Below are positions 38,901 through 48,515 of a stretch of DNA of 64,000 nucleotides, piece by piece. Below the pieces are notes generated by a model. The model saw only the letters and a list, made by a program, of their open reading frames with translations, had not been told where the DNA came from and ran no database searches. Each line of letters begins with the position of its first letter. Within the stretch, counting starts at the first letter, position 1. The translations under genes were made by a program, and so were the position numbers. The DNA is from Promerops cafer (Eukaryota > Chordata > Aves > Passeriformes > Nectariniidae): assembly GCA_013398275.1 (NCBI GenBank), contig VZSE01013216.1:1819917-1883916 (forward strand), given 5' to 3'.

Positions 38901-41900
38901 GGGCAGTTCTTTTGATCTGCCTCAGACATCCCCCATAAGCTAAGATGAATTATATTCTAGAAATGCTCATTTCTCTCAGTGACAAAAGTTTAGCTAACTT
39001 GCTCGGAAGTCAACAGGCACCTACAGGTAACTAAGTCCTGATCAGAATGACCAGAAGTCATTACAACCTACAGTGTAATCAGAGAAAATAGATCAATGAA
39101 CTCAGATATGTAACATATATATCTGTCATCAGAACAATCATAATCGAAAAATATTCTTGCTGACAACTATAACTGAAAGACCAAGATCCAAGCTGACCTT
39201 CTGTCCCTCCAGATAGTATCACCAGCTCAGAAACAGGACTATGTAACAAGCACCATGCCTCTTTTCTACCTTATGGACAGAAAATATACTATTTAGAGGC
39301 TGAACGGGACCTTCAATAGCAATGCATTCTCTGACAAGCTATGATAACAATGGTAAAGAAACAAATACATCTATTACTTACCCACATCTTATTGTGGCAT
39401 TCTTTTCATTCTGATGAGTAGTACCATTAATCCACACTATGGTGTTATTTACACATGTCTTGTTTGGGTCTTTAAGCTCTTGCATTTCAATGTCATATTC
39501 GATAAATGTGTCTGCCATTGCACCAAACACAAGCAACACAGCTGGTTGGGCTACTCCATGAACAATAGCACACAAACTACCAGCAACCATCATTAAAATC
39601 TCCATAGATGATGAAAATCGAAACTAAAGAGGGAAGAAAAAAATATGGTCTCTGCTGAGAGGCAGTCTTCATACTGGTTGTGTAATGATAAATCACTAAT
39701 TAGGTGGATCAGATAAAAAAGCAAGCTCTTTAAATTTCAGAATTATCTTCAATATAGGAAGAAGACAAATCTCTCTGTCCAATCTAATCTAATTACATCT
39801 GTGATTATAGCCTCATAAATTATTATGAGCTTCCTTTTAACATGTGAATGAATGTATTATCATATAACATTAATAGCTCAGTACCATTCCGCATTATCAT
39901 CATTCCAGAAACTAAGTAAGAGATTAATAATAGTAACTATAATTCATATATATATATATATATATATATAGTCTGCTTTCCAGATTTCCAGTGGAGAGAG
40001 TGGGAGGGGAGAAAAAAGGCTTAGGGCATTATATAGGGCCTCTGAATAGAGTCAGCCAATTTCTCAAAAGTCTGAGGTGCTATGGTAGGAAACCAACTAA
40101 ACATCTAAGAGCAAGTTTTCATAGTTAAAATTCTAAAATGCATTGGCTGAGCAAGGCAGTTGTGGATTGGCTCTTAATCTGAGAGAAATGTATAGAAAAG
40201 AGTTTTCATACAGGTAGCTCAGCAAAGATACAGTGATTTAAGTTGCCTTTGTCATGAAGTCTGTCATTGTATGAAGTCTGATTTTCAGGGTGAAGTCAGG
40301 TGCAAATATATAGATTAAACTGTCCATATAGAATATCAGTATCAAATGCTATAAATCTTAAAATAGGAGCGTCAAGAGGAATCATAGCCTGCTGAAGAAA
40401 CTGTCCAGGTTCTGTAGGTGCTATAATATGTCTTAGAGAAGAAAGGGTGGGAATTTACAGCATATATGGAAAGAGACATTAGGGCAAAGACAATATAAAG
40501 GGAAAACCAGTTAACACAAAAATGAAATAAATAAAAGGTCCTTCTACAAAAAAAGAAGAAAACAAAAAAAATGTCAGAAGAAAACTGTAACTCTAGCGCT
40601 GTTTTACAAACCTTGCTCATAAGAAGCCTAGGAATTCCCTTGATTAAAAAAACCCACACAGAAAATGCACAGATATATGATATCTGATGTCTCAGCACAT
40701 CTGAAGCAAACATACTGTGTTTACCAACTGGACTTTAGGAGTTAAATCTCTGTGCAAAAGAAGCTACAGAATTCAAATCTTTCTGGTTGCCCTCAGTGGG
40801 GACAGACTGTTCTCTCCACCCAACGAGGAGCTGAGATACTTAGCCAGGTACATTGCAAGGGATGTTACTGCACTAGCCTGCTATTACAGTCAGGACCATA
40901 CTGGTTTGGACACAAACCATTACAGACTAACTGCCTGGACTATGTGCAAAACAGAAGTAATAAGACCTCTTACCTGCATGCTGCTGGGTTGGATACCTCT
41001 TGACTACATTTATTTTAAAATTTAGATGAACCCAATGGAATTACATCAAAGGCTAGATGTAACTCATACCATATGGTATTGTGCAGCCAAAAGTTTCCAT
41101 TGCAACCAAATCTTCTAAAACCCATGGAACAATTATGAGGGAGCTAAATTATCTGCCAAATATCATACAGCAAAGTTTTGGCAGAAATAAGAATGAACCA
41201 AGGTCACCTAGATGCCTGCTATGCATCATACTTCACTTCCACATATGTACCTGTAGCTTAAACATTATGAGTTTAATAGACAATTTTGACACCAAACTGA
41301 CAAGATGACAAGGGGTTGTATTGAATTCCCACTGAATTTTATTGGTAGGATTTCAGGCCAAAAGATTTAATCCTTAGAAGTTCAGCTTAGTCACAGCTAT
41401 ACCCCAAAACAACCTTAATGGTTATTGTCACTTATTCTGCAACACAATACACATCAAATATTTATAGACATTGCTTTCATTACCAGCTGAAAGAAGCCAA
41501 CACGAGCACTGTTTTCCTTCTTCTCTGACAACCTTCAACAACAGAAAACAAAATTATAAACTTGTATTTTAGTACACATTTTGTTTTATATGGAAAGTAT
41601 AAAGAATTGAGCTTAACTTTTCACTTTTCTTGTCTATAAAAGGTTCTTCATATGCATAGAAATTTCTGGCAAAAAGTGTAAGATTTTACATTATTACTTT
41701 TACCCTCTTGGTTACTTTTCTGAAATTACATTTTGCTTGAGACATTTTGACTGGGATTTTAAGAGACAAGCTGTTTCATTCAGATTTCTTTGGAAGCAGT
41801 GATTTGATGGTTCTTTGAAATTTTAGACAGAGACCAGAATGGACGTTAGGTTAAAAATTCTCTAAAGGTTTATACTTTGTTCCATAAGCAGCTCCTCAAC

Positions 41901-42924
41901 ACACTGTTCCTATAATGTTGATTGTGGGTTCTTTGAGGTCAGCTAAAGAAAAACCTGCTGCCCAAATTGTTGGTTAATCCTTCCTTTAAGACAGAGAAAG
42001 TTCTTGTTCCCATAGCAAGGAATCATCATCACCTGTGTACACTCAGTGATGAATCAGTAGGGATATTCTATTTGTGGTGGGTTGTTTTCATTTGGTTTTT
42101 AATGAAGCAAATTATTCAAGCTATATTTGTCATAAACTGTTTTCAGAAACCAGATCCTTGAAAGCCTAAAGGAAGCTTTCCTTCAGGTACATATAGATCA
42201 TGTGTGTGTTACATGTGGAAGTCCAACAGAACTTGGGTTTCAAGGTGGAAAGATGTGGTGGACTGCTAATACTGGGTCGGTGCTCTCTTAGATGGGGAAC
42301 CTGACAAGGGGAAAAATGAAGAGATACTCTGGTTTCCCTGTTCTAGAGGTAGCTCCTAGACTGGGTACACTTTGTCAGAAAGAGCTGGCTCAAGTTACAG
42401 TATTGTTATTGTCCAGCCTGCTACAGAGTTGTCCAAAGGTTTAGGAAGGAGGAGGCTCTTAATTGCAATCAGACCTCTAATAACAGCTGAAGGTCAAATT
42501 TTCTAAATCATCCCAACTTTTAACTATCCAGAATTCTACGTTTAAATTTAGTATCTCAGATAATTCCTTTTGGTTTAAAATCTCACAGTTAGGTTTTAAG
42601 ACAAATTAATAAAGTCAAATTAAAACTCCTGAAAAAGTGATTTCTCAAACTAAAAGCACTGAAGAAAGATAAATTTGAATATCAAAAACATTTTCAGAAG
42701 GAAGATCATATTGCTGGCATTTTTTGAAAAGTTTCTAGGACTGCTTTGGTCTACCTGTTTCAGTTGTATCAAATAAGGCAGTTAAACCACTAGAGAACAG
42801 CTTTTTTAAAAAAAGAAATATTCTATAGATTTGATCTGATGACATTAACTTCTTTGAATACTCCTAGAAATATTGCTTGTTCCAATCATGGACATTACTT
42901 ACTCTGATTTCTTGAAGCTGTTAC
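8708..42924 (-). CDS. ABCB11: ABCB11, bile salt export pump (BSEP), coding exons 3-28
   Basis: ATP-driven exporter of conjugated bile salts across the hepatocyte canalicular membrane; a full-length ABC transporter (TMD1-NBD1-TMD2-NBD2). Twenty-six exons on the minus strand join without a frame break into 1310 codons plus stop. Exon lengths such as 22, 88, 134, 172, 125, 204, 157, 198, 207 and 147 nt equal those I know for human ABCB11 or its MDR paralogues. NBD1 has GASGAGKST (Walker A), MSGGQ and LLLDMATSALD. The Met in place of the catalytic Glu after Walker B is the known degenerate site of BSEP. NBD2 has GSSGCGKST, LSRGQ and LLLDEATSALD, a canonical site. The first extracellular loop has four N-glycosylation sequons (NKT, NNT, NGT, NAT). 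The inter-domain linker is about 14 residues longer than I recall for human. The start exon is uncertain; see 48516-48546. Liver expression under FXR is established for the family; see the IR-1 at 53541. Confidence 0.96.
9448..9594 (-). CDS. ABCB11: ABCB11 exon 27
   Basis: 147 nt, phase 0 to phase 0, the conserved MDR-family length. It encodes KYETNVGAQGSQ, the ABC signature LSRGQ, and Walker B plus D-loop ILLLDEATSALD of NBD2. Here the catalytic Glu is present. The human signature reads LSRGE as I recall. Confidence 0.95.
10322..10528 (-). CDS. ABCB11: ABCB11 exon 26
   Basis: 207 nt, phase 0. It starts LIDGHDSKNVNVQFLR and includes the NBD2 Q-loop VSQEPVLF and SIAENIKYG. Acceptor tag, donor gtaagt. 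Confidence 0.95.
11283..11480 (-). CDS. ABCB11: ABCB11 exon 25
   Basis: 198 nt, phase 0. It encodes the A-loop segment CKFTYPSRPD and Walker A GSSGCGKST of NBD2, then LLERFYDAEKGSV before donor gtaagc. Confidence 0.95.
12241..12397 (-). CDS. ABCB11: ABCB11 exon 24
   Basis: 157 nt, the same length as in human. It begins by completing the Arg of VFR, covers the end of TMD2 (VISAIVTSGTALGKA) and ends GEKW before donor gtaaga. Confidence 0.95.
12507..12748 (-). CDS. ABCB11: ABCB11 exon 23
   Basis: 242 nt, starting IASEALSNIRTVAGIGKE (coupling helix region of TMD2) and ending in phase 2 at GLHYSFVF plus AG of Arg, donor gtgaga. Confidence 0.95.
14597..14800 (-). CDS. ABCB11: ABCB11 exon 22
   Basis: 204 nt, phase 0. 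It encodes ATGSQIGMIVNSFTN, a TMD2 membrane helix (VAMIIAFYFSWKLSLVIM) and MLTGFASQDKKALE. Donor gtaatg. Confidence 0.95.
15247..15307. repeat. Two neighbouring palindromes in ABCB11 intron 21
   Basis: The first has 9-bp perfect arms (gaaacaaat / atttgtttc) around ttc. The second has 11-bp perfect arms (atgaaatgaaa / tttcatttcat) around caaa. Both share the core gaaacaaatttcattt and are followed by tctgtatttctg, so they look like a diverged direct duplication. Confidence 0.75.
16665..16826 (-). CDS. ABCB11: ABCB11 exon 21
   Basis: 162 nt, phase 0, from GYTFAKSGELLTRRLRK to DASQVQG. It includes LGQDIGWFDD and NSPGALTTRLATDA, typical of the intracellular loop after the first TMD2 helices. Confidence 0.95.
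16925..17029 (-). CDS. ABCB11: ABCB11 exon 20
   Basis: 105 nt, 35 codons, from TFSILDEENQKNQINGV to FFTQFLQ. It covers the extracellular turn and second helix of TMD2. Acceptor caaag, donor gtaata. Confidence 0.94.
18579..18639. repeat. (CATT)n microsatellite
   Basis: About 15 perfect copies of a 4-bp unit, preceded by two CAGT units, in ABCB11 intron 19. Confidence 0.95.
19727..19885 (-). CDS. ABCB11: ABCB11 exon 19
   Basis: 159 nt, 53 codons. It holds the end of the linker (ESVVEEDAKPVPFTRILK) and the first TMD2 helix to LFSQILG. Donor gtatgt. Confidence 0.95.
21459..21594 (-). CDS. ABCB11: ABCB11 exon 18 (linker)
   Basis: 136 nt. It encodes the basic, Ser-rich regulatory linker ASLRQRSRSQLSHVV and the less conserved PSYGEDDGKAKK. 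Relative to the human sequence as I know it, the linker from SQLS to RILK is about nine residues longer. Donor gtcagg. Confidence 0.9.
22535..22613 (-). CDS. ABCB11: ABCB11 exon 17 (linker, tandem acceptor)
   Basis: 79 nt if the first of three tandem CAG acceptors is used (alternative starts 22610 and 22607). It encodes a variable acidic part, then QSFSRGSYQASLR, matching the conserved FSRGSYQ of BSEP. Phase 1 in, phase 2 out, donor gtgagt. Confidence 0.88.
23329..23530 (-). CDS. ABCB11: ABCB11 exon 16
   Basis: 202 nt. It encodes the NBD1 H-loop ISIAHRLS, then IVGFEHGRAVERGTHDELL and the start of the linker. Its 5' half has 14 CpG dinucleotides within about 110 bp, unlike the AT-rich neighbours. 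Ends in phase 1 before gtaagc. Confidence 0.94.
23907..24077 (-). CDS. ABCB11: ABCB11 exon 15
   Basis: 171 nt, phase 0. It starts QFETHVGEGGSQ, has signature MSGGQKQRIAIARAL and Walker B ILLLDMATSALD. The Met after the Walker B Asp is the BSEP-typical non-catalytic substitution. Donor gtttgc, weaker than its neighbours. Confidence 0.95.
25350..25553 (-). CDS. ABCB11: ABCB11 exon 14
   Basis: 204 nt, phase 0. It encodes ITLDGHDIRSLNIQWLRSQ, the Q-loop VEQEPVLF, and IAENIRYGRDEATMED. The Asp of LDGHD corresponds to human Asp482, a site mutated in PFIC2 disease, and is retained. Donor gtatgc. Confidence 0.95.
25882..25914. repeat. Perfect inverted repeat, 14-bp arms, 5-nt loop
   Basis: Left arm ttatgtgttcctat (25882-25895), loop ttgat, right arm ataggaacacataa (25901-25914), in ABCB11 intron 13. 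Confidence 0.9.
26346..26471 (-). CDS. ABCB11: ABCB11 exon 13 (Walker A, NBD1)
   Basis: 126 nt, 42 codons. It encodes ILDNLNMVIKAGETTAFVG and Walker A GASGAGKST, then LIQRFYDPSEGM. The second residue of Walker A is Ala where human has Pro as I recall. The exon is too short for a long open frame but is unmistakable. Confidence 0.95.
27378..27488 (-). CDS. ABCB11: ABCB11 exon 12
   Basis: 111 nt, 37 codons, from KPTIDCMSEDGYKLDK to FNYPSRPDVK. It opens NBD1; the Tyr of NYPSRPD is the A-loop aromatic residue. Acceptor tcctag, donor gtaatt. Confidence 0.94.
29427..29540 (-). CDS. ABCB11: ABCB11 exon 11
   Basis: 114 nt, 38 codons, from VFFGVLVGALNLGQASP to NIFETIDK. It covers the sixth TMD1 helix and the link to NBD1. 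Donor gtaagt. Confidence 0.94.
32595..32769 (-). CDS. ABCB11: ABCB11 exon 10
   Basis: 175 nt. It completes an Arg codon and encodes YDKNLVFAQHWGIRKG, a membrane helix (IIFLSYALAFWYGS) and EYSPGTLLQ. Donor gtattt. Confidence 0.94.
33494..33618 (-). CDS. ABCB11: ABCB11 exon 9
   Basis: 125 nt, same as human. It encodes LKAYAKAGAVADEVLSSIRT and VAAFGGEKKEVE; the Glu of GGEK corresponds to human Glu297, a PFIC2 site, and is retained. Donor gtttgt, ending in phase 2. Confidence 0.94.
35383..35554 (-). CDS. ABCB11: ABCB11 exon 8
   Basis: 172 nt, same as human. It encodes DVNKINEAIADQVAIFIQ and two TMD1 helices (FVCGFLLGFVSGWKLTLVII). Long T-rich acceptor; donor gtaagt. Confidence 0.95.
36206..36339 (-). 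CDS. ABCB11: ABCB11 exon 7
   Basis: 134 nt, same as human. It encodes ICFWVISAARQIQKIRK, IMRMDIGWFDC and GELNTRIS, ending in phase 2 before gtaagt. Confidence 0.95.
37229..37316 (-). CDS. ABCB11: ABCB11 exon 6
   Basis: 88 nt, same as human. It encodes LLDIEQEMTKFAGYY and a membrane helix to LVLGYLQ. Acceptor ttttttcag, donor gtcagt. Confidence 0.95.
37895..38539 (+). mobile_element. CR1 LINE, 3' fragment, plus orientation
   Basis: About 645 bp with the typical CR1 course: CTGCATCCAGTTCTGGGGGC, CTGCTGGAGCAAGTCCAGAG, then CTTGTTCAGCCTGGAGAAGA, then TTCTATGA at the 3' end. This covers the end of ORF2 (reverse transcriptase gene) and the 3' UTR; it is broken by stops and lacks the 5' part. Inserted in ABCB11 intron 5, antisense to the gene. 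CR1 points to a bird or reptile genome. The start is approximate. Confidence 0.9.
39382..39623 (-). CDS. ABCB11: ABCB11 exon 5
   Basis: 242 nt. It encodes FRFSSSMEIL, the first TMD1 helix (VAGSLCAIVHGVAQPAVLLV) and the first extracellular loop with four N-glycosylation sequons: NKT, NNT, NGT and NAT. Human BSEP also has four sites in this loop, at partly different positions. Donor gtaagt. Confidence 0.95.
39946..39970. repeat. (AT)n dinucleotide repeat
   Basis: 25 bp of perfect AT alternation in ABCB11 intron 4. Confidence 0.95.
41484..41532 (-). CDS. ABCB11: ABCB11 exon 4
   Basis: 49 nt, encoding LSEKKENSARVGFFQL, aligned with the human LQDEKKGDGVRVGFFQL. The acceptor gaag ending at 41533 was chosen over the AG at 41525 because it keeps the human codon phase with exon 3 and restores the Leu. 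Donor gtaatg. Confidence 0.82.
42903..42924 (-). CDS. ABCB11: ABCB11 exon 3 (22-nt microexon)
   Basis: 22 nt between acceptor cctcacag and donor gtaagt, the exact length of human exon 3. Read in phase 1 it encodes NSFKKSE, aligning with human NNDKKSR. It lies in the expected place 1.4 kb upstream of exon 4. Confidence 0.85.
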
Positions 42925-43559
42925 CTGTGAGGGAAAATAAATGCACAGTCTAGTTAATGATTATTGTTAAAGTACATAACCTTCTGTATACGTGTGAAAC
43001 ATAAACTCTAGAACTCCGTGGGACCTGATCATTCCTGAGTTATAAACATCTTATTCCCACTAATACATATAGCCAGGATGTGGTTTAAACTAAGAACATT
43101 ATTCAGGACATTTGCCAAAAGTCGTTTTCATTGCCAGCTGTTTGCTAATATTCAACTAGTTGTCTTGGACACTGCTTCCTTAAGGATACTAAGCTAATGC
43201 TCACTCCATGCATGCTCCCTGGAAGGAGGAGTGGTAGCTCTTCACTCTTGCCTTCACAACTTAGAGACTGCAAATCCTGTGGAAGATGAGCAGTTGTGGT
43301 CTTGGAGGGTAGGATGAACTTGTCACACTGATGTCTACTCTTGAGACATTGTCTAAGGAACCATAGCTTAAAGAAATGGAATCATACTACAAGATATACT
43401 TAAGTTGTAGGACAATTCCTTAGACTCCAGAAAAGGTCTGGATTTAGCCCCTTTTGAAAAGATGTTGTGAAAGACATAATAAAGCACAGCTTGTGTTATC
43501 AGGGGCCCCACAGAAATGTCATCAGAAGGCTGGATGTAGAAAATATTTTCAGTACATCA

Positions 43560-44101
43560 CTTGAGATGACAATGAATAAAGAGATAGTTTTATTTTTATT
43601 TTTACTTTTTTTACATTTATTTAATTATTTACTTTTTTTACATTTATTTTTAATTTTTATTTTTACATCACAATTTGGATAATCTAAGGGCACTAAGCAT
43701 ATGCACTTTACTCAATTATGATGCATTTGCCAGTTCAACATTAAGTTCAGAACCATGGTTTGCATTTCAAGCACTGCCTTCCTTTCTTCATATCTAGAGA
43801 ATCATCACTGAGCACGCAAAGGGTGTTGCACAGAGNCTTGAGATGACAATGAATAAAGAGATAGTTTTATTTTTATTTTTACTTTTTTTACATTTATTTA
43901 ATTATTTACTTATTTTTAATTTTTATTTTTACATCACAATTTGGATAATCTAAGGGCACTAAGCATATGCACTTTACTCAATTATGATGCATTTGCCAGT
44001 TCAACATTAAGTTCAGAACCATGGTTTGCATTTCAAGCACTGCCTTCCTTTCTTCATATCTAGAGAATCATCACTGAGCACGCAAAGGGTGTTGCACAGA
44101 G
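43560..44101. repeat. Near-identical tandem copies flanking a single N
   Basis: Copy 1 (43560-43835, 276 bp) and copy 2 (43837-44101, 265 bp) read identically from cttgagatgacaatg to gttgcacagag, except for an 11-bp length difference in the internal T/A-rich tract. They are separated only by the N at 43836. This is most simply an assembly join of overlapping contig ends. Confidence 0.92.
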
Positions 44102-46699
44102 CAGACACGGAGGAAGTTTGCATCACAATTCACAGAGGGTACAAAGAAGTCACTGTGACCACATATTTTGTCTGTATCATTTTTCTACCCAGGGGAAGAA
44201 GGCTTTTCCATTACCTCCAGGGTTTTGCATTTCTCAAGAACACATTGTTAGATGCAAACAGTCTGAGTTTGGGACCGAGGGAACAGCTGATGCATCTCCT
44301 TTTTGGGGTTAGTAAGATAACTTTATTTGGCTTTAGTTAACAATTACTTTAGTGGTTGTATTTTGCTCTCTGTTACTTGGGGATGGTAAAAAATATTATT
44401 TCAGTAAGGGCACATGTATCCCAAGATATTTTCCAGGAAAGTTTTAATTTGTAAAACTGTTACTATAAAGGATCATTTGGTGTTGGAAAACCTTTCTTTT
44501 GAGAAGAAAGAATATATCTGGTTATTTGAAGTTTGGCAGCAGGTAACAATGGTAGTGGTTTGAAACCATTTCTGGAAGATTCTTTAAGGTTTATCAGAAA
44601 AGTTACGGTTTAGAGAAAGCTTCCTCTATAGGCTGGTAATGCAAAGTTTTGCAAGAAATAAAGGAAATGGCTAGTGGAAGGAAAATGGGAGAAGCAAGAG
44701 ACCAGTGAAAAAGCTCTCTGAGTCATGAATTTAGAGAGCAAAACAAGCACTCTCCAAATGTGAAAAATCCCTGATCTATGAATTTGAAGAGGGAAACGAG
44801 TATACCAATGCTATTCAATAGTGCAAGAAATTGCAGGCCAGCTCCTGTGGGCTAGGAGTTTTTAGGCAGGAAAAGAATTTGGAATTATGTTAATTTGAAA
44901 GAAAAAAATAGGTGAATAACAGTTCACACTGTGAATACTTAAAAAGTAGAAAAAGAGGACAGAACATGATGTTCATAGGAAAAAAAAGAATGTAGGGAAG
45001 ATAAAAGAATTTATTAACCCAAAAGGAAATAAGCTATAGTTATCTTTGCATTCCCCAAAAAATTTGAGAGGAATTTCCAAATTTACAATTTGGAAAAAAA
45101 AAGTAGCAGAGACTCAAAGAAAAGCTGAAAAACATTGGCAAGAATTTGAGTGTTCGCTGTTAAAGTGAGAACACACAAGGAAAAAGTTTTGTGAGAGTCA
45201 AGTGATGAAAAATTGCACTCAAAAGGTTCCCAAAAAATCTGTCTCTACCTACATTTACATGTGTGGCGTTCAAGGGTTGATCCAGAGAGGGCTAATCCTA
45301 ACTAATTTGTACAAAAGGTGGTTATTGAAGAAAATCTCACTGGAGATGAGATCAATCTGCAGAATCTCAGTGAGGTTTTAAAGCTTTATCTGCTTTGGGA
45401 AAGGTGTTCTAGCAGTTTAACAACCTTCTCCTTACATTAAACAGAAAACAGAGTGTATTTCCAAGGAAACCAAGAAACTGGAGGCAACCTCACTTTATAG
45501 TCCAAAAGAGCAACCCAATTGTCAAAAGAATAGTCTTTTGCTGGTAGATAGCCTTTTGCCAAAGTCTCATAACAAATGAAAGCAACAAGTGTGTAAAACA
45601 AATAGGCAGACAAAAAACAACTCCTCAAACCAGCAAGATAAGTCTAAGCAACCTGGTAGTTCAAAGTAAGTGTCTGGAAGAGATGAACAGTTTCCTACCC
45701 CAAAAGTTGGCCAAATCCCCTTAATCTGTATTGCAATTTATCTTCCATTACGGACAACTGTTTTGCTTTCCTTTGTACTTTATGATCTGTATAAATATTT
45801 AACATTTTCTATTTTTTTGGCTTTTCTCAGGTCTTACAAAGAGAACTCAAAATATTTAGCAGTTTCTCTTCATGTTTCTCCTTCACTCTTTCTGCATTTG
45901 GACTGCCAAAATGGAAAAATGCATACTGCAAAGGAAAAATGGAATAAAGGACAAGCTCTGATAAGAAGAGGGAATGCAGATCTTAGTATTAGCTAAGATC
46001 TTAGAATTAGCTCATAAAAATTCTGCCTAATATATGTGTGACTACAAACATGAGTTTTTGCTGGAAGAAACTATGGAAGACAGCACTCTTAATTTTTTTT
46101 TCTTCAATAGAAGCCTTTTACTTGTACAACAAAGTACTGAGTGTAAAAACCTACGTAGTTACCTTGAACTTACTCGTTTACCCATAAAGATTGTCCATGA
46201 GTAGGGATTATTATATTTTTTACAGAAAAGTTTTGGGGGCAGCATACTTATGACAGCAGGTACCATACAGCACTATTTATTCCACAGACTATTTGCTCCT
46301 ATTCTGTAGACTACTTCCTTCGCTTAGGCCACCCACCACCTACTTTACTTGCTTTCTAACATAAGGAGGTGAATGAAGAATAAGCTTCTTACATTTGCCA
46401 TCCGAGTCAAAAGCATAATTATCCTCTCCCAATCTCTTGATGCTACGCAGAACTACTGGGTCAGACATGATGGTTATTTACTTCAATCAAAAGTCCTGAA
46501 AAGAGATGGGGTGTGGGGCTGGGGAGAAGAAGTGTATCAGCTTACATTTGTCTGTGAACATAAAACAATATTCTGTTAAACTTCCCCTTTGCACTCATGA
46601 TTCCAGGACAACATCACTGATTACAGCACAAGTTAGGAAAAATGTCACGGACTCAGTGAAACTATAGAGTAGAAAAACACCTCAGAGAGTGCCCAACCC

Positions 46700-47100
46700 A
46701 CCCCTGAGCACAAGGACTCTGAGGCTTCAGTGCCTCCTGCCTCGAGCAGAGGCCGCCCTGCGGGGCTTGGCAGCTCCCAGCAAACAGCCCTGTCCCCAGG
46801 GATGACTCTGCTGAGGTGAACTACTGCCTCTGTGAGGGTGGCATCTGGGAGGGTAGGTTAGAGGCTGAGAGGACAGATCCTGCCTCAGTTACAAGGGAGC
46901 AGCAGGACCTGCCCCTGCCTTGTGCTGCCCCAGCTGGCAACGGCTGGGAGGACAACAGCTGGGAGGACAGAGGACAACTGGGGCTCAAGAAGAGAGAATG
47001 GTGGGAGCCCCAGGGCCACGTCAACATCTGCATCATTACCACCAGCTGCTCTCCCTCAGCTCTTGGCTACCCGAGCTGCTCCTCTGGACAGTTTTATTCC
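46700..47100. other. GC-rich island of unknown nature
   Basis: About 400 bp clearly richer in G+C than its surroundings, with repeats such as GCTGGGAGGACA. It allows several overlapping open frames on both strands, as GC-rich DNA does. I do not recognise a protein domain or a CR1 segment. Confidence 0.5.
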
Positions 47101-48366
47101 TATAGTCACACTGATGTGCTGAGATATCATACATTAAAAGAAATAAGACAAAGTTAATACCTTTTTGTTAAAGAAGCGCTTTTGTGAGAAAAAATCTGCC
47201 AGGGAAGCCTAGCATCCAAGATGCACCCATGGGGAAATGCTGCAGAAGTCATCCCCAAAATACACCCTTTCACAACCAGTGTAATCTCATCCACATCTGT
47301 GTTTAATGTAATGTATCCCAAGGCATAGTTACTACACCTTCTTCTAGTATCAACATTTGCATGATTATATGTCTGTATAAAACATTCCCAACCTCTCATT
47401 TTAAGCATATGAAGCATTTAGATAGCACAGCTCAATTGTCCATATTTCATTTTAACAAACGTTTATCAATTTTGTAATTGATAATTGTAATTGCAACTTT
47501 TTTTTAAGCCTGAATGCTGATACAGTTTTAAGTAACAGGAAAAGTGGAAAAAGCCCCAATGATAGACTCGAATAAGAATTCTAGTTGCAAAGATTCGCTA
47601 GAGATAAATTTTCTGGAATAATGTTACTTTTCCAATAAAATTATGACTGTCCAACATTTCTGAAAGGAAACATTTTTTCCTATTTTTTCTAAAGTTCAAC
47701 ACATCAAATACTGTCCTGTTCCATAGGCATCATTCATTAGCTTACTTAAACAGATTAGTATAGCAGATTAACATGCTGTATTAGATTATTGAAATAACCT
47801 TCTTCGGGGTCTGATTGTTTAATGGGGATCACTTAGAATATCTTGAAAAATACTGTTGCTGATGTTGCAATTTAAAATCAAGATAATAGAAACCAGAGGA
47901 AATAGAAGGCAATAGATCATCCCATCTACCCATGTGTGTGAAAAATACAACCTAGTAGCAGAGAATAACTCAAACTGCACTCAAATGAAACAGCATCTTA
48001 CTCTAGCCAGTTACAGTGCAGTTGCTGGATTTTTGAGAACAAAAATCTTTGAGGAACTCACAATCCAGATTTAAATAAGTAATACTTGAAAAATGCTAAC
48101 AAAGGAACACATCCTGTAAATGGAATAATATTAGGACCTGATCCAAACCCCTTTGAAATCTATTCCAAATCACCTCTATATCCAGATCAGATCTTCATTT
48201 AACATAAAGGGGGTGGAGAGAAAAACACAATGAAAATTGGCCCTGAAAGCACTATCCTTCATGTTCCTCTAAAGTTAGGTTCCTCACATATTAGTGATAG
48301 CATTTATGCAGAATGACATATATTGCTTCCAAATAGAACTTAAATGTCTTTTTCTTCAAACAGTCC

Positions 48367-48455
48367 CATAAAAAAAACCACTAAAAAACCCCCCAAAAAC
48401 AAGAAAAAAACCCACCAAAACTCCCCAAACAAAAAGCAAAACAAAACCAAAAATA
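48367..48455. repeat. A/C-rich low-complexity tract
   Basis: About 90 bp composed almost only of A and C, with runs of A7 and C6. It lies just downstream (in minus-strand sense) of the candidate ABCB11 exon 2. Confidence 0.85.
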
Positions 48456-48515
48456 ACTGTGCACAGGAAAGGCAGCATTTAGGTTAAATTGTCCCAAAGG
48501 AAAAAATACAAATAC

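Larger units (their letters stand above)
33619..42902 (-). other. ABCB11 introns 3-8
   Basis: Introns between exons 3 and 9. Intron 5 carries a CR1 fragment (37895-38539). Intron 4 carries a TA dinucleotide tract (39946-39970). A 9-bp-arm hairpin (taccctaca / tgtagggta) lies at 36820-36842 in intron 6. Nothing else recognised. Confidence 0.65.

Noticed and set aside
46816..47157. 113-codon open frame in the GC-rich island
   Set aside because: Several frames are open at once on both strands, as expected from base composition; no recognisable domain or exon borders.
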